A DNA stretch of 64,000 nucleotides from Clavibacter sp. VKM Ac-2872 (GCF_015351105.1 NZ_JADKRR010000001.1:248001-312000); one strand, 5' to 3'; positions 27,569 to 38,311 are shown, numbered from the stretch's first letter. The notes: generated by a model not told the origin, from the letters alone. Translations and numbers: made by a program.

Positions 27569-27572
<4 letters not shown>
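26463..27572 (+). CDS. Iron-siderophore ABC transporter permease (FecCD family)
   Basis: About 369 residues with eight to ten membrane spans. RLPRALVAAACGAGLGLCGV and QSLLRNPLADPFVLGVSSGA are the family hallmarks, and GFVGLVLPHAARLLFG is the ATPase-docking region. There is no ATG near the expected start. The GTG at 26463 overlaps the previous gene by 28 bases with GAGAAG upstream and is preferred. A CTG at 26487 (overlapping the stop) and a GTG at 26574 inside the first hydrophobic stretch are alternatives. It acts with the flanking binding protein and ATPase. Confidence 0.85.
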
Positions 27573-28339
<767 letters not shown>

Positions 28340-28559
28340 CTGCATCGGGTCATGGCGTCGTTGACTCCAGGGTCGCGGGCATCAGCACGTGGCTCGAGCG
28401 GATCCGGTGAGCGTCGTCGTCCCGGATCCCGGGGCGAGGACGTCGGTTCTGGCCTGGTCGCTGGTCAAGGGCCGCCGGGAGATCTCCGTGCCCGACGGGG
28501 TGTGCCACGGCGCAGATCACGGCCCCGGCGGCCGGGGTCGACCATGCCGACGGCTGCGA
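28340..28559. other. Non-coding stretch, probably decayed insertion-sequence DNA
   Basis: There is no credible gene here. On the minus strand, fragments that look like the continuation of the adjacent IS481-type remnant (a MVDP-like piece, then AAGAVICAV in another frame) appear across frameshifts up to about 28480. Beyond that I see nothing recognisable. Confidence 0.4.
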
Positions 28560-28931
28560 TCAATGGCGGCGCAGGATCATGCTGATCGGCCGGAACAGGA
28601 CCTGCGTCACCGCGGCATGCCGAGCGGGACCCGCTCGCAACCGGCCCCTCGCCTCCAGCACGTTCCATTCCCGCTCCGGCCTCGAACGCCTCGGGGCTGA
28701 TCGGGGCCACGACGACAGATCTGACAGCCGTACTCCGCTTCCAGCCCGGGTCCGAAGTCCCCATCGAGGCGCGCATCGACGCGAGACACCGAGCTCCCGC
28801 GAGATGTGCGAGAGGGGACGGCGATCCTGCACGAAGCGCACGACGAGCTGACGTCGACCGAGAACAGTCAGACGAGCACTACCGATGGGACGTCTAGGCC
28901 TCCTGGCGATGGTCGGATCAGACAGTTCCAT
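28560..28931 (-). pseudogene. IS481-family transposase, N-terminal remnant
   Basis: A minus-strand frame of 123 residues matches the N-terminal half of actinobacterial IS481 transposases: SARLTVLGRRQLVVRFVQ, then the helix-turn-helix LSHISRELGVSRRCAPRW, then a SSWPRSAPRRSRPE segment, then LRAGPAR and ISMILRRH. Many positions are altered, and the frame ends before the DDE catalytic domain, which is missing. Full members are about 320-350 residues. It marks the left edge of the accessory region that carries the RHS toxin locus. No terminal inverted repeats were found. Confidence 0.75.
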
Positions 28932-29076
28932 CACGCCTTCACGAGCTGCAGAATCGGAACGGAGTCGCGGCGGATAGGGGCATCTCGTCGCGGGGATGCG
29001 TGGCCCCTGGAGCACGCCCCCCGCGAGTCCACTCGAGGTGGTACTGTCCGATCCTTCTCCGATCCGATGGGTGGAC

Positions 29077-29571
29077 ATGCAAGTTCGGGCTGCAGGGCCG
29101 TCTCTCTGGCTAGTGCTGCTAGCGGCTGTCGTCGGACTCGCCGGGTGCACATCTGATCCGACTCCGGAGCCGGCGCCCGCGCCGAGCACTCCGGTACTCA
29201 ACACACAAGCCGCTGCTCGTCAGCTCCAGGTGGGCGACTGCTTCGACACGAGCGACCTCGCGGAGCCCTCGGCCGACCATGTGCAGCGGGACTGCTCTTC
29301 TGGACATGAGGACGAGGTCTATGCACGCATAGCCCTCGGAGACGACACTGCTCGACCCGATGACGACCACCTCCAGGCTTCCGCGTCCCAGAAGTGCCTG
29401 GATGCATTCGAGCCTTATGTCGGCCGTAAATTCGACGACTCCGACCTGGGTTACTCGTATGTGTATCCCTCCGTCGACGCATGGCCTCTGGGAGACCACG
29501 AAGCCGTCTGTTATCTCGTCGACCATGCAAGTACTCCGCTCACCAAGTCCATGCGGAATTCTGGGGCTTAG
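29077..29571 (+). CDS. Small secreted lipoprotein, septum-formation-like domain
   Basis: A 164-residue lipoprotein. The ATG at 29077 has GGGTGGA just upstream and is followed directly by a signal peptide with lipobox GLAG-C (Cys24). After a Pro-rich linker comes VGDCFDTSDL, then CSSGHEDEVYARI, a later C in QKCLDAFEPYVG, and VCYLVD. This Cys pattern and DCF/HEDEV spacing fit the actinobacterial Septum_form-type domain. The function of that family is poorly known. GC is lower than in the metabolic genes, consistent with its place in accessory DNA. Confidence 0.65.
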   Translation: MQVRAAGPSLWLVLLAAVVGLAGCTSDPTPEPAPAPSTPVLNTQAAARQLQVGDCFDTSDLAEPSADHVQRDCSSGHEDEVYARIALGDDTARPDDDHLQASASQKCLDAFEPYVGRKFDDSDLGYSYVYPSVDAWPLGDHEAVCYLVDHASTPLTKSMRNSGA

Positions 29572-30328
29572 TCGCCCGGCGACTCCTCATCGGCGTCGTG
29601 ATCACGTCGCTCCGCAGAGTGGAGTGTTCTGCAACCCTGGCGACCAGGGCGGCCGCCTCCACCGTGGGAGTGCTCACTCGATTCATGTCCCGGATGGTCT
29701 TCGACGTCAGGATGTGACCCTTCTCCGCGCGGCACGAAGGACGTCCGCGCCGGCGACGCGGAATCGTCAGGCCGAGGCCAGCATGAAGTCCTGAGCTGAT
29801 GGGCCGCGATGAAGCGGCTCATCGGGCAGACGGTCGTGTCACGACGGCTGGGCCCTGAGGGAGTGCGAATGAAAGCCTCGTGATCGTCGTCCCACTCATG
29901 ACGCGCCCGAGGCGCTTGCCATCTACATCCCTCGCGTGGGCCCGCCGAGACGTACGAATGGACCTCGACGGAGGAAGACGCAGGAGATCGGCCCACTCGC
30001 TCATGATGTCCTCCACATGACCTGCTGACCCACTCCGACTCTCTCGACGTGGCCAGCCTGCGCCCGCCGCTTGCGCTCGGCCCGCGCCACGTCGAGGGCG
30101 AACACGTTCCTCGGTTGAACCAGGACCTGAACATCCCGCCCGCACGAGCACCAGCACGCAGGGCGACCCGACTGAGCCGCGCCACGGCGCCCACTGGCCC
30201 TCGCAGGAGGAGGACGTTCGCCCACCTGAAGGAGTGATCCGACGACCTAGGGCGCCGGGAGGGGTCCCGTCAGCAGGGTGGGGAGAAGCCCGAGCCGCAC
30301 CACTCGTCGGGTGTTAGCTTCCAGATCA
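29572..30328. other. Non-coding or decayed stretch upstream of the RHS gene
   Basis: About 760 bases with no convincing gene. Open frames on both strands lack ribosome sites and keep no recognisable domain over their length. The region separates the lipoprotein gene from the RHS gene and probably holds its promoter, but I cannot place the -35 and -10 elements. Confidence 0.4.
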
Positions 30329-30360
30329 CCCTCATAGGACGTGTGAGGTTCCTATGAGGG
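30329..30360 (+). promoter_or_regulatory. Perfect hairpin overlapping the RHS ribosome site
   Basis: CCCTCATAGGA (30329-30339) pairs perfectly with TCCTATGAGGG (30350-30360) over a 10-base loop. The right arm contains the start of the GAGGGAG ribosome site that ends 5 bases before the ATG at 30368. If formed in the mRNA it would hide the site and restrain translation; as DNA it is equally a good dyad operator. Confidence 0.55.
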
Positions 30361-30367
30361 AGACCCG

Positions 30368-33300
30368 ATGCGCCGTCACACCTACGGGCACTTCGTGGCC
30401 ATAGCCGCCGCCGTCGCCTTGTCCGCGAACTGCCTTGTCGCTCCTGCCTCCGCGTCGACTCACGAGCGGGATCAGCTTTCCGCGTCGGAGGTCAGTGCCA
30501 CACCGACCACGCTCAACGGCGCCACCCCGCCAACGGCTACGGCGCCTGAGCCACCCGCCATCACGCCGAACGTCCCGACCCCGAGCGCGCTCACTGAGGC
30601 GGCAGCATCCATGCATGGGACGTCGGCGTCCACGTTGGCCTCCTCGCCTTCGACACCCCCTCCTCCCGCTGTGGACCGCACGGCAGGTCATGGGCCGAAG
30701 CTCACACCTTCACCTGTGCAAGAGCAGCAGCATGTTGACCTGCCCGCACCTGAGCAGGGGGTCGTCCCCGTGGCGGCGGACACGTCCCCAGACGCCCACT
30801 CCGCGACTCGACGCTTGTCTACGCAGAAGATGGCGGCACCGGAGAAGCGCGATGGGCGCATGGCGATAGCCGACGCCCCGATGGTGGTGAACGCGGAGGG
30901 TTCATCGAAGACGGTGATGGAGTCGGCTCAGGCCAACATGGTCCCGACCAATTCGGAAGCGGTCCCGGCCTCGCCCGGCGATGGGGCCGTCAACGTCGGA
31001 ACCACACCGGTCCTCACCGCCTCGGCGTCCGGCATAGATGATTTCAAGGAGCCGCAATATCGGTTTCTGATCTGCCCCGCCTACAAGATCAACCAGTACG
31101 GATTCAGCTGTGAGAGCGGGACGGCTGTCGACTCCGGGTGGATCGACGCTACAAGCTGGCAGGTTCCCAGCGGAAATCTGGCGCAAGACACCACGTATGC
31201 ATGGACAGTCGGCATCAAAGAGAAGTCGAATGAGTTCTTCTTCTCATCAGGTAGCGTGACGTATGCCATGGCAACGGGGGCCACTCTGCAGACTCCTGGA
31301 CTAGACGACGCCTGGTCGCAACTCAGCAGTCCGGCCAACGGATCGACGACGACTTCACTCACGCCCACTCTCTCAGGGCGCACGACCATGGCAACGGCTG
31401 ATTCCTACCAGTACAACTTCAAGGTTTACGCATGCCAATCCGCGACGTCTTGCTTGAAGGGGACTCAAGTCGCAGATTCGGGCTGGCTGAGTGACGGTTC
31501 GTTCACCATCCCCACCGGAGCCCTGTACAGGTCAGCAAACTACGTGTGGTCGCTCGATGTCAGGAACAACCTTTACTACTATTCGCCTGGAAATCAGAAC
31601 TGGTCCTTCGGCGAAATAGTGCCGCTCCCGACCGGGACGTACTACGGTTCATCGTCTATCGCTACCGCGGTTGCGGGCGTCGACCTCGGCGACCGCCACT
31701 ACAGCACCACGTCGACTGACGCGAATGCATCGTCGGCCGGCGGCAACCTCGCACTGAGCAGGACATACAGTTCCACCAACCCCAACGCGTCATCCTTCGG
31801 GGTCGGCTGGTCGAGCGTGCTGGACATGTCGATAGGCGACAACAGCATCGGCGAGACCGTCCGGATGGGCGACGGACACGAAGTCGCGTTCGGATTGAAC
31901 CCCGACGGCAGCTACAGCGTCGACTCTCGGAACGCCGGGATGGCCTTGACGGGTTCGAATGGCAATTTCGTGCTCGCGGACGCCGGGGGTAACTCGTACT
32001 CCTTCACCTCGAACACGCTGACCTCGATGACCAACGGGCAAGGACTGATCACCGATGTCTTGCGCTCATCCGGTCAGGTCTTCGCCTTGACTGATCGCAC
32101 ATCGGGTCGCTCGATCGGGTTCGTTTGGAGCGGATCGCAGATAGCGACCGCATACACCAGTGCCACGCCGATCACAGCACCACCCGTGGCCGTTCCGACC
32201 ATCACCGCCCCTGCAGCATCTTGGACCTATACCTACTCGGGTACCGCTCTCACGAGAGTGTGCCGTTCGGGAACGCATGGAGGCTGTCACAGCTATGGCT
32301 ATACCGCCGACAGCACGCCCCTCCTGATGGCGACGAAGGACAGTGCCGGCAACCCGCAGACGCAGATCAGCTACACCGACGGTGCCACCACGGGCATAAC
32401 CGACGCATCGGGGACGACCCAGTTCTCCGCGAGCCCCGGGGCAAGAGGCGACACGATCGTCGTCACGAAGCAGAGCGGGGCGGTCGAGACATACACCACG
32501 AACATATACGGTGAGCCTGTAGGCCTTCGTACTCGCCTTGGAGCCGCGACGAACTGGACGTACGACATCGCGGGCCGCATGACGGCCATGGATTCCGACT
32601 CCACGTTCCTCAGGGCCGAATACGACGTAGCGGGACATCTGATCCAGCACTCCGACGCGCTTGGTACACAGAAATACACCTACGTGAAGTCGGGTGATGG
32701 TGCAGGAAAGCTGGCTACCGCTTCTGTACGCGGTGACTACAGCGTCGACACTGTCGCTCAGTCGTATCAGTACGACTCGGCTGGACGCGTCCTCGCCATC
32801 CTCAACGGCCCGGGCGGGGCTACGCGGCGCTCCACGACATACGCCTATACCAGCGGTGCTGAGAGCGCTGTCGGCGGCGGATCCGTGCCCGCCGGGCTCG
32901 TCAGCAGCACCACGAATGCTGCGGGCACCACCGAGTCGTTCGGGTACGACAAGTACGGACAGCTGGCAACGGAGGTGGACGTGCGCGGTCTGACACGTGC
33001 ATTCGCCTACGACTCGCTCGGTGATCTCACCAGGACGACCTTGACCATGCCGCACGGGAGCGGCGCATATCAGGGCACTGCCTACAGCTATGGCTCCGAT
33101 GGGCGACTAGCGTCCAGCACAGGCTCCTCATCCATGGACAGCATCTCGGGTGCCCAGCGCCAGGTGACGCGGCTCTACACCTACGACGACAACGGCAATG
33201 TCCTGACCAGCACCGATTCCGCAGCATCGAAGGACGCCCTGACCCACAGTTACACGTACGACACATTCGGTCGTCAGCTCACAGAAGCCGAACCCAGCGG

Positions 33301-36300
33301 CGACAAGGTCCATGCGTTCACCTATGACGCCTCAGGCAACCTCAGCACCGACACCGACGCTCGCGGGAGCACCACCCGGTACACGTACGACGAAGCAGGC
33401 AATCGGCTCACCAGCTCGGTGGATTACCGGACGCCCACCAGCGGTGGAACGAGTTCCCGCACCCTCGAGACCGACACGTATGCGCCCTCCGGTCAACTGG
33501 CGACCCGCACCGACGCGAGTGGCCAGACCTACGTCTACACGTACCGTACGGACGCCCTAGTCGCCACGATCACTGCGAAGGGCGTTCCTGCCGGTGACGG
33601 CACTCGTGAGGATCTCTCCGTCGCCGCGTACGCATATGACGCCTACGGCCAGATCACGCAGGCGTCCACGAACGATGCCAAGCACGTGGTGACGGTCACC
33701 TACGACCAGTTCCAAGAGCCGACGGAGATCAAGGACACCTCTCAACCACGCGGAGCCGACGCGGTCACGCGGGATACGAGGTACACCTACGACGCACTCG
33801 GGGTCCAGCTGAGCGCGAGTGATCTCGCCGCGGACGGGACGGCACTCCGCACTGAGCAGCTCACGTACGATCCCGCCGGCGCCATGGCCAGCGACACGAT
33901 ACGGACCAGCGCGTCGAGCAAGGACGCGACCACGACGTGGTACCAGCACGACCCTGCAGGACGCCTCATGAGCGTCACCGACCCCGACGGCTCTGCGGCG
34001 GGCGACCCGGCGCACACGACCAAGTTCGGGTACGCCGCCGACGACCTGCCGACCACACGGACCGCACCCCCGACTTCTGCCGGGACCGCGGTGACGACTC
34101 TCGGTTATGACGAATTCGGGCGGCAGAACACCATCCGAGACGCGACGGGCGCGGTCACGACGGTGACGTTCGACAAGAACGGCAACATCGTGACCGAAGC
34201 CGATCCGTCGCACTCGAAGGGCGGCAAATCGGCCACCACGAACGCGACATACGATGCCGCTGGTGACGTCCTCTCCGTGACCGATGCCAACGGAGCGACG
34301 ACGAATTTCGATTACGACTCGACGGGGAACCGGGTGCGCACGACCTCGCCAGCGTCGAGCGCTGGCGGCGCGAGCCGCGTATCCACCAGCTCCTACGATG
34401 CGGCCGGCAACGTCACCAGCAGCACGACCCCTTCGGGCGCGAACACCACCGCCACCTATGACGGGTTGCGCCGCTTGACCAGCAGCACCCTGCACCTACG
34501 GGTTCCATTCGGGACGGACGATCGCACCACGAGCTTCGACTACATCGACTCCGGCTACGGTCGCACGACCACGACCCCGGGCGGTGGCACCACTACCGAG
34601 CTCAACGACGCGTTCGGTCAACTGGTATCCGTCTCAGACCCGGACAAGGTGACGACGCGTTACGGCTACGACCTGTTGGGTGATAGGACGACCACCACCG
34701 ATGGCGTCGGCACGACCCAGACCGTGAGCTACGACCCACGTGGAAGAGCCACCGCATCGTCCGTGTCAGGAGCCGACGGCAAGGTCGTGCGCTCGGAGGC
34801 GTTGCGATACGACGCAGCGGGCAACCAGACATCTGCAACCGACCCCCGTGGCAATGTCACTGCCCTGGGAGTCGACGCCGCTGGCCATGTCACGAGCATC
34901 ACCGCCCCTGGCCAAGCAGCAGCCACCGCGACATACGACCTGACAGGGAGGCAGACCGGCTACACGGATCCGACTGGCGCGAGCACGACGGCGACGTACA
35001 CGCCGGCTGGCGATCTCGCGACGCTGACAGCGCCTGCAACGGCTAGCCAGCAAGACGCAGCCCTTCGAACCCGCACCTACTCCTATGACGCGGTCGGGCA
35101 CCGGACGAGCGCCACCGCACCTGACGGCTCGAAGGTGACGAACACGTTCGACACGGCCGGAAACGTCACCGGACAGACGGCCACCGCGGCCGGGTCGACA
35201 GCGACCCGAACCTTCGGATACGACGCCGCGAACCGGATGATCACGTTCAGCACCAGCGGCGGACTCGAGACCCTCACCTACGACGACTCCGACGCCATCA
35301 CGTCAGCGAACGGCCCAGACGGCAACGCGACCTTCGAATACGACGCTGATGGCAAGGAGACCTCGCGCACTGATGCCGCCGGAAGATCCACCAGCACCTA
35401 CACCCCGGCCGGGCGGCTGAAGGCCCTGGCAACGGACGGAGTCAGCGAGAAGCTGAGCTACGTCTACGACGATGCCGGCCGTGTGCGCACGATCACCTCG
35501 GGCGGCTCCACGCAACGCACCATCAGCCACGATGCGGTCGGTGATGTCCTGGCGGACACCGTCAAAGACGCATCCGGAGCGAACTTGTACGGGCAGGTCA
35601 ATACGTGGGACGCGAATGGCAATCTCACCTCCACCGTGATCAGCCCCAGCACCGCAGCCGGAAGCGGAACGACCGGGTACACCTACAACGCCGACGAGCA
35701 GCTGAGCTCGTGGACCGCTCCCGGGAAGACACAGGAGCAGATCACGTGGGATGGAGCGAATCGGGCGACACAGGTCGGCGCAGAGAAGCGAACCTACAAC
35801 CAGCAGGGCGAGCTCCTCACGGCGGGCAGCCGCACATACAACTACTCCACCGCCGGATCCCTGGCTTCGGTGAGTGACGGCCCTGCGACGACAACCTACA
35901 GCTACGACCCCTTCGGTCAGCTGAGCGGTGACGGCGTGAACTCCTATTCCTACGATGCCGTGGGTCGCCTGACGAAGAGCGGTGATCAAGGTCTCACGTA
36001 CGCCGGACTGAACTCGGAGCCCGCCACAACCGGCTCGACCAAGTTGCAGCGCTCGGCGGACGGAACGCTCACTCGGGTTGACGGCGCCCAGGTGGTTCAG
36101 AACGCCCACGGGGACCTGACCGCGGAGCTCGCTGGAGCGTCCCTGACCGGGAGCACCGACTACGACCCCTTCGGTGCCCGCATCGCGAGTGGCGGCAGCA
36201 TGGCCAGTACCCTCGGATTCCAGTCCCAAGTCACCTCCGACGGGCTGACGCATATGGGATCCCGGTGGTACGACGCTGTATCGGGCTCATTCCTGTCCCG

Positions 36301-37543
36301 CGACCGCGGTGCGCTGCCGTTGAACCAGCAGTCGCGTTACAGCTATGGCTCGGGAAACCCGACGACGAATGCGGACCCCAAGGGAAGCTGCGTCGGCCCT
36401 GTCGCGATCGTCTGCGCGGGAGCAGTCGAAGGCGCGGAGATAGGATCTTTCGGCGAACCGGGCCTCGGTACGGTGGTCGGCGGTGTGCTTGGTGTCGCCG
36501 TGGGCGGGCTTCTGCTGGGCGTGGGTCTTCGTTGCGCCACGACAGAAGAGTGCCTCTACGGCGCGCAGTCGGATAGTGGGCAAGGGCATGCGGTGGGTAC
36601 GCACGGGAACGTTCCGAACTCTTATATGGACTCCTGGCGATCGGCATCGAATTCAGCTGTTCACTCAGGCAGCTTTCCGCGAATCGGCCCGCTCAGCATC
36701 CCCAAGATCGGCCCGCTCAACATCCCCAAGATCGGCCCCATCAACATCAACATCGATCTGTCGGGGTTGACGGCGATATTTGCCAGTTTCGATGCGTCCA
36801 TGTCGCAGTTCGAGAAGTCGCTGGATGCACTCAATCAGACTGTGGCGCAGCTCAACGCCTTCGAAGCGAATCTCGAGATGGGTACCCCTGCCTGGGTGCG
36901 CACCGGCGTCGTCCCCGTAGGGGCAGCTGTATACGGGAGCTGCGCGGGGATCGGGAGCAGCGGGCTCACGTCCTGCTCTCCCGCGGCCACGATTCCCAGC
37001 CTCACCACGGCGGTCCTTCCCGTCGCGCGACAGAACACCACCGTCGTCCAGAACGCCAGTCAGGCACAGTCCCAGGCACCAGCAACGAGTGGGAGTACCA
37101 GCGCGGCAGACAATGGGGGCTGCGAGCCGGGGCAGGTCTTCACCTCCGTCGGCTGCGAGACGCTATCGCAGATCCTGCAACGCGTTGTGACTCGGGAGGC
37201 TGACCGGCTCAGCAACGACACCGACGCACTTCGTGATCTCATCTCCCCCGATGAGCAGGCGGCGGAGGCGACGCGGCCATTCCTGGCAAGGCCCAACATC
37301 GGCAAAGCGCTAGAACGGATAGTGCAAAGAGATGACGATGTGAATACGCATTTCGAGCACGTTGGCGGGAACTCACCTGTGGACTTCGTCGGCAAGCCTG
37401 ACGGGCTGGGGTACGAGATGACGACGGATACCCCAAGTACTCTCGCACGGCACTTGGCTCGGCCTGAGGTGGATGAGAGCCGAATCGCGACGTACTCCAT
37501 GCATCAGTTCGCACAGTACCTGACGCAACTCTTTGGTGGGTAG
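30368..37543 (+). CDS. Secreted RHS/YD-repeat polymorphic toxin with nuclease-like C-terminus
   Basis: A 2391-residue protein. A signal peptide (1-30, ending ASAS) is followed by a Pro/Thr/Ala-rich region to about 190, then two similar beta-rich (Fn3-like) domains, each with a DSGW motif (about 200-310 and 320-415). A DUF6531-like entry (GNLALSRTYSS) leads into dozens of YD repeats (TYDAAGN, YGYD). The core ends in the canonical MGSRWYDAVSGSFLSRDRG ... NPTTNADPKGS block near residue 2003. The variable C-terminus has a Gly-rich hydrophobic segment, three copies of an IPKIGPL-like motif (about 2103-2125) and a final domain (2301-2391) with ALERIV, VDFVG and YEMTTDTPST, suggestive of a restriction-endonuclease-fold toxin. 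Two probable immunity genes follow immediately. GC and codon use are clearly lower than in the flanking metabolic genes. Confidence 0.88.
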   Translation: MRRHTYGHFVAIAAAVALSANCLVAPASASTHERDQLSASEVSATPTTLNGATPPTATAPEPPAITPNVPTPSALTEAAASMHGTSASTLASSPSTPPPPAVDRTAGHGPKLTPSPVQEQQHVDLPAPEQGVVPVAADTSPDAHSATRRLSTQKMAAPEKRDGRMAIADAPMVVNAEGSSKTVMESAQANMVPTNSEAVPASPGDGAVNVGTTPVLTASASGIDDFKEPQYRFLICPAYKINQYGFSCESGTAVDSGWIDATSWQVPSGNLAQDTTYAWTVGIKEKSNEFFFSSGSVTYAMATGATLQTPGLDDAWSQLSSPANGSTTTSLTPTLSGRTTMATADSYQYNFKVYACQSATSCLKGTQVADSGWLSDGSFTIPTGALYRSANYVWSLDVRNNLYYYSPGNQNWSFGEIVPLPTGTYYGSSSIATAVAGVDLGDRHYSTTSTDANASSAGGNLALSRTYSSTNPNASSFGVGWSSVLDMSIGDNSIGETVRMGDGHEVAFGLNPDGSYSVDSRNAGMALTGSNGNFVLADAGGNSYSFTSNTLTSMTNGQGLITDVLRSSGQVFALTDRTSGRSIGFVWSGSQIATAYTSATPITAPPVAVPTITAPAASWTYTYSGTALTRVCRSGTHGGCHSYGYTADSTPLLMATKDSAGNPQTQISYTDGATTGITDASGTTQFSASPGARGDTIVVTKQSGAVETYTTNIYGEPVGLRTRLGAATNWTYDIAGRMTAMDSDSTFLRAEYDVAGHLIQHSDALGTQKYTYVKSGDGAGKLATASVRGDYSVDTVAQSYQYDSAGRVLAILNGPGGATRRSTTYAYTSGAESAVGGGSVPAGLVSSTTNAAGTTESFGYDKYGQLATEVDVRGLTRAFAYDSLGDLTRTTLTMPHGSGAYQGTAYSYGSDGRLASSTGSSSMDSISGAQRQVTRLYTYDDNGNVLTSTDSAASKDALTHSYTYDTFGRQLTEAEPSGDKVHAFTYDASGNLSTDTDARGSTTRYTYDEAGNRLTSSVDYRTPTSGGTSSRTLETDTYAPSGQLATRTDASGQTYVYTYRTDALVATITAKGVPAGDGTREDLSVAAYAYDAYGQITQASTNDAKHVVTVTYDQFQEPTEIKDTSQPRGADAVTRDTRYTYDALGVQLSASDLAADGTALRTEQLTYDPAGAMASDTIRTSASSKDATTTWYQHDPAGRLMSVTDPDGSAAGDPAHTTKFGYAADDLPTTRTAPPTSAGTAVTTLGYDEFGRQNTIRDATGAVTTVTFDKNGNIVTEADPSHSKGGKSATTNATYDAAGDVLSVTDANGATTNFDYDSTGNRVRTTSPASSAGGASRVSTSSYDAAGNVTSSTTPSGANTTATYDGLRRLTSSTLHLRVPFGTDDRTTSFDYIDSGYGRTTTTPGGGTTTELNDAFGQLVSVSDPDKVTTRYGYDLLGDRTTTTDGVGTTQTVSYDPRGRATASSVSGADGKVVRSEALRYDAAGNQTSATDPRGNVTALGVDAAGHVTSITAPGQAAATATYDLTGRQTGYTDPTGASTTATYTPAGDLATLTAPATASQQDAALRTRTYSYDAVGHRTSATAPDGSKVTNTFDTAGNVTGQTATAAGSTATRTFGYDAANRMITFSTSGGLETLTYDDSDAITSANGPDGNATFEYDADGKETSRTDAAGRSTSTYTPAGRLKALATDGVSEKLSYVYDDAGRVRTITSGGSTQRTISHDAVGDVLADTVKDASGANLYGQVNTWDANGNLTSTVISPSTAAGSGTTGYTYNADEQLSSWTAPGKTQEQITWDGANRATQVGAEKRTYNQQGELLTAGSRTYNYSTAGSLASVSDGPATTTYSYDPFGQLSGDGVNSYSYDAVGRLTKSGDQGLTYAGLNSEPATTGSTKLQRSADGTLTRVDGAQVVQNAHGDLTAELAGASLTGSTDYDPFGARIASGGSMASTLGFQSQVTSDGLTHMGSRWYDAVSGSFLSRDRGALPLNQQSRYSYGSGNPTTNADPKGSCVGPVAIVCAGAVEGAEIGSFGEPGLGTVVGGVLGVAVGGLLLGVGLRCATTEECLYGAQSDSGQGHAVGTHGNVPNSYMDSWRSASNSAVHSGSFPRIGPLSIPKIGPLNIPKIGPININIDLSGLTAIFASFDASMSQFEKSLDALNQTVAQLNAFEANLEMGTPAWVRTGVVPVGAAVYGSCAGIGSSGLTSCSPAATIPSLTTAVLPVARQNTTVVQNASQAQSQAPATSGSTSAADNGGCEPGQVFTSVGCETLSQILQRVVTREADRLSNDTDALRDLISPDEQAAEATRPFLARPNIGKALERIVQRDDDVNTHFEHVGGNSPVDFVGKPDGLGYEMTTDTPSTLARHLARPEVDESRIATYSMHQFAQYLTQLFGG

Positions 37544-37552
37544 GATCGAAGC

Positions 37553-38251
37553 ATGGGCACCCCTCGATCTGTCATAAAGAACGTCACTCTGGAACCTGGT
37601 ACGGTCATCCGCGACCGGGAGTGGACACGAACGACATTCCGGCAATGTCGAGCGCGAAATTCGGCGGATCTTGCTCTCCGCCCAAAGCTCGAGCACCTAG
37701 AGCTCACTGACGTCAAGCTTGAGTGGAGCCCTGCGAATGCCAGCGTCATCAGCGACGTGACGGTGCATGGAATCCGAAAAGACGACTCTTCCAAGTTCTT
37801 CACGGGTTGCACGTATGATCGGGTGGTCTTCACCGGGGACTGCGGTTCGACCGTGTTCGACCCGTCGCTGTTGATTGGTGGTGATTTGAATGAGGTCTAC
37901 CGGCAGGCGGTTCTCGCACATGATCGCGCCAGCTCGGCTTATTCTATCGACATCTCCCGTGCGAGCGGAGCATTCTGGTTCCGCGGCTACCGAGCATCTC
38001 GGATGATTCTCAATCCAGAGCTGCATGCCATTGTCCGCCTTGAGGATGCCATTGGGCGGGATCTGAGTTGGCTACAAGGCCTGCAAACTACTTTCGACAT
38101 CACCATCTCGGACATGAAGAAGCGTGGCTACGAGGATGCGCTACTGTGCGCCTACAGGAAATCGAAGTTCTTTAATGCGCAGCTGGCGGCGATCGCTCGT
38201 CTTCGCGCGGAGGGCATAGCCGACACGGTCGCACCCACCACCCGCGCATGA
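37553..38251 (+). CDS. Probable immunity protein to the RHS toxin (copy 1)
   Basis: A 232-residue protein with no signal peptide, starting 9 bases after the toxin stop. No named domain is recognised. It has a run of short strand-like segments (VIKNVTLEPGTVIRDREW, CRARNSADL, FFTGCTYDRVVFTGDCGST) that could form a beta-helix, then a helical C-terminal half. Position directly behind a polymorphic toxin and a cytosolic make-up are the usual marks of an immunity protein; this is inference. It is roughly 70 percent identical by eye to the next gene but keeps lower GC and host-unlike codons (TTG, GCA, AAT, CGA), matching the toxin. Confidence 0.7.
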   Translation: MGTPRSVIKNVTLEPGTVIRDREWTRTTFRQCRARNSADLALRPKLEHLELTDVKLEWSPANASVISDVTVHGIRKDDSSKFFTGCTYDRVVFTGDCGSTVFDPSLLIGGDLNEVYRQAVLAHDRASSAYSIDISRASGAFWFRGYRASRMILNPELHAIVRLEDAIGRDLSWLQGLQTTFDITISDMKKRGYEDALLCAYRKSKFFNAQLAAIARLRAEGIADTVAPTTRA

Positions 38252-38311
38252 GTGCCGACCGCTGGGACGCGCCCGCTCTTGCGGTACGTCTTCGTTAGAT
38301 GACTGCGAGTC

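Noticed and set aside
29819-30157. Minus-strand frame with a VDGKRLGRV stretch that recalls a PRC-barrel
   Set aside because: The similarity covers fewer than ten residues and the flanks do not fit the fold; treated as chance in a decayed region.
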